DNA of 64,000 nt from Candidatus Pantoea soli (GTDB taxonomy: Bacteria > Pseudomonadota > Gammaproteobacteria > Enterobacterales > Enterobacteriaceae): assembly GCF_007833795.1 (NCBI RefSeq), contig NZ_CP032702.1, positions 1,612,001-1,676,000 on the forward strand. Direction: 5' to 3'. Below are positions 62,625 through 64,000 of the stretch, in pieces. Position numbers and translations under genes: made by a program. Under the pieces are notes generated by a model. The model made no database searches. It was not told the origin of the DNA and saw only the letters and a list, made by a program, of their open reading frames with translations. The stretch's first letter is position 1, and each line of letters opens with the position of its first letter.

Positions 62625-62861
62625 TTATCCGAGAGTCAGTAACCAGAGCGCGCCGCTGACGCACAGAATAAACAGCGATACATCCAGCAGGGTCGGATGC
62701 CAGATATCGCCGGAGTACATCCAGCCGCGCAGCAGGGGATGGATGATTAGCCAGGCAAAAAAGCCCAGCAGCACCGCTTTAAACAGCGGCGGGAAAAACA
62801 GGGAAGCGCCGAACACCAGGTCGGTAAGCGGGGCGGTAGCGATAAACGCGGTCAGGGACAC
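62625..62861 (-). CDS. ydhI: DUF1656 membrane protein YdhI
   Basis: A 78-residue protein with two hydrophobic segments (about 8-38 and 52-76), matching the DUF1656/AaeX family that accompanies FUSC-type efflux pumps. It is the first gene of ydhIJK; the operon's promoter faces slyA across 152 bp. Its role in the pump is not known. Confidence 0.9.
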   Translation of the reverse strand: MSLTAFIATAPLTDLVFGASLFFPPLFKAVLLGFFAWLIIHPLLRGWMYSGDIWHPTLLDVSLFILCVSGALWLLTLG

Positions 62862-62986
62862 AAATGCTCATCCTTCATTAACCCAGGCCGTTTCTTCACG
62901 AAGCGTAGATGATAACGCGCCGTCTGGCCCGGGATTTGTAATTTGTCCTGTAAACTCGCAGAATAGTGTAAAATCCGGCTTGATAG

Positions 62987-62998
62987 CTAGCAAGCTAA
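62987..62998. promoter_or_regulatory. SlyA box
   Basis: CTAGCAAGCTAA, 11 of 12 to the SlyA consensus TTAGCAAGCTAA, 16 bp before the slyA start in the slyA-ydhI divergent region. Autoregulation is expected. Confidence 0.8.
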
Positions 62999-63013
62999 TT
63001 ATAAGGAGAGGAA

Positions 63014-63451
63014 ATGGATACGCCGCTTGGAACCGATCTGTCCCGTCTGGTGCGCATCTGGCGCGCCCTGATCGATCAGCGTCTGAAGCCGCTTGAGCTG
63101 ACACAAACCCACTGGGTGACGTTACACAATATTCATCAACTCCCGCCTGAGCAGTCACAGATTCAGCTGGCAAAAGCCATTGGTATCGAACAGCCTTCGC
63201 TGGTGCGCACGCTGGACCAGCTGGAAGAAAAAGGGCTGATCACCCGTGCCACCTGCGCGAATGACCGCCGGGCCAAACGCATCCGCCTTACCCGTGAAGC
63301 CGAGCCGATCATTGAGCAGGTAGAAAACGTGATTGACGCCACGCGCGATGACATTCTTTCCGGCATCAGTCTTGAGGAGATCAACCAGATGGTGACGCTG
63401 ATTGCGCGGCTTGAGAAAAACATTCTTGAACTGCAGAATCGCGAGAAATAA
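63014..63451 (+). CDS. slyA: MarR-family regulator SlyA
   Basis: A dimeric winged-helix regulator of 145 residues that counters H-NS silencing and controls envelope and virulence-related genes. The recognition helix is in [19 protein letters not shown], followed by the wing [14 protein letters not shown]. The region from [19 protein letters not shown] on is close to E. coli SlyA. The GGAG ribosome site is good. It is divergent from ydhIJK, which it may control. Confidence 0.96.
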   Translation: MDTPLGTDLSRLVRIWRALIDQRLKPLELTQTHWVTLHNIHQLPPEQSQIQLAKAIGIEQPSLVRTLDQLEEKGLITRATCANDRRAKRIRLTREAEPIIEQVENVIDATRDDILSGISLEEINQMVTLIARLEKNILELQNREK

Positions 63452-63482
63452 AAAAACCGACGCACTGGCGTCGGTTTTTTTT
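63450..63482. terminator. bidirectional terminator between slyA and slyB
   Basis: Stem AAAACCGACGC / GCGTCGGTTTT with A- and T-runs on either side. Confidence 0.9.
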
Positions 63483-63492
63483 ATCTGTGGCC

Positions 63493-63960
63493 TCAGCGCG
63501 GCGAGACGGTGACCTGGCTGCCGTTGGAGGCCAGCACCACGCGCTGTCCCACAGCGTAGCGGCTGGCAGACTGTTTCTGCACCACCATGATGGTGTTGCC
63601 GTCGTCTTTGCGGATCTCCAGCTCTACCCCGTCTGATTTGTTCATCGCACCCTGTACGCCCTGACCGGCTACGCCGCCCAGCACCGCGCCGCCGGCGGTA
63701 GCCAGACTGCGACCTGCGCCGCCGCCAATGGTGTTACCGAGGAAACCACCGAGTACCGCACCGCCAATGGCACCGATCACATTGCTGTCGTCGCCGCCCT
63801 GAATTTTCACCGGGCGCACTGACACCAGCGTGCCGTAAGAGACATTTTGTACTTGTTTGGCTTCGCTGGCGCTGTAGACATCGCCGGAAAGGGTGTCGTT
63901 ATTCACGCAACCTGCCAGCGTGACGCCGGCCAGGGCCACGGCTAAGAAACGCTTAATCAT
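63493..63960 (-). CDS. slyB: outer-membrane lipoprotein SlyB
   Basis: A 155-residue lipoprotein of the glycine-zipper (Rick_17kDa/PcP) family. The start at 63960 (MIKRFLAVALAGVTLAGC) gives lipobox Cys18. Two Gly-rich hydrophobic helices (about 65-110, GAIGGAVLGGFLGNTIGG and GAVLGGVAGQG) form the zipper. In E. coli it is PhoP-regulated and forms nanodomains around outer-membrane proteins under stress; the upstream promoter here is mostly beyond the window. Confidence 0.95.
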   Translation of the reverse strand: MIKRFLAVALAGVTLAGCVNNDTLSGDVYSASEAKQVQNVSYGTLVSVRPVKIQGGDDSNVIGAIGGAVLGGFLGNTIGGGAGRSLATAGGAVLGGVAGQGVQGAMNKSDGVELEIRKDDGNTIMVVQKQSASRYAVGQRVVLASNGSQVTVSPR

Positions 63961-64000
63961 CAGAAAGCTCCTTAATGCAAAAAATCGCCATGTTCTCATC

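Overview
The window is chromosomal DNA from an enterobacterium. Nearly every gene matches an Escherichia coli gene, and the order follows the E. coli nadE to slyB arc. The differences point to an Erwiniaceae-type host such as Pantoea or Erwinia, which is inference: pfkB, menI/ydiH, hemP, sodB and lhr are missing from their usual places, a lone kduD carries a KdgR-like operator, and an extra MFS gene sits between nadE and osmE. I see no insertion sequence, prophage, CRISPR array, transposase or obvious pseudogene. This is conserved core genome with a few accessory insertions.

Layout. 1-9.1 kb: nadE (cut by the left edge), a Bcr/CflA-type transporter, osmE, a secreted Gly/Pro/Trp-repeat protein, cystine transporter tcyP, SOS-type ydjM, kduD, hxpB, yniB, yniA and ydiZ. 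9.4-20.7 kb: outer-membrane protein ydiY, then the translation cluster thrS-infC-rpmI-rplT-pheM-pheS-pheT-ihfA, then btuC-btuE-btuD-nlpC. 20.9-33.2 kb: rflP(ydiV), selO, aroH, ppsR/ppsA (a kinase-phosphatase and its target, divergent), the sRNA gene rprA, ydiK and ydiJ. 33.3-42.7 kb: a small gene of unknown function behind a near-perfect Fur box, the complete sufABCDSE operon for Fe-S assembly under stress, ldtE, lpp and pykF. 43.0-50.8 kb: three tRNA-Val(GAC) genes, mdtK, ribE, cfa, the purine-related set punC/punR/purR and the tiny membrane protein gene ynhF. 50.9-64 kb: mepH, grxD, rnt, gloA, nemA/nemR, eptA, ydhL, ydhF, sodC, an unrecognised lipoprotein, the ydhIJK efflux set divergent from slyA, and slyB.

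The regulation that can be read from the sequence is rich. There is a tRNA-Thr anticodon mimic in the thrS leader, an AUU start on infC, a Phe-rich leader peptide and attenuator before pheST, and an RcsB box at rprA. There are also a LexA box at ydjM, a Fur box at 33.65 kb, Cra boxes at pykF and possibly ppsA, PurR boxes at purR and between ydiK and ydiJ, two NemR-type operators and a SlyA box.

No clearly new multi-gene system is visible. The best candidates for undescribed biology are the Fur-box gene and the adjoining nested inverted repeats upstream of sufA, an intergenic excess of the palindrome TTGCGCAA (including a perfect 16-bp version upstream of ppsA), a GC-rich geneless block at 28.5-28.8 kb, and the unrecognised lipoprotein beside sodC.
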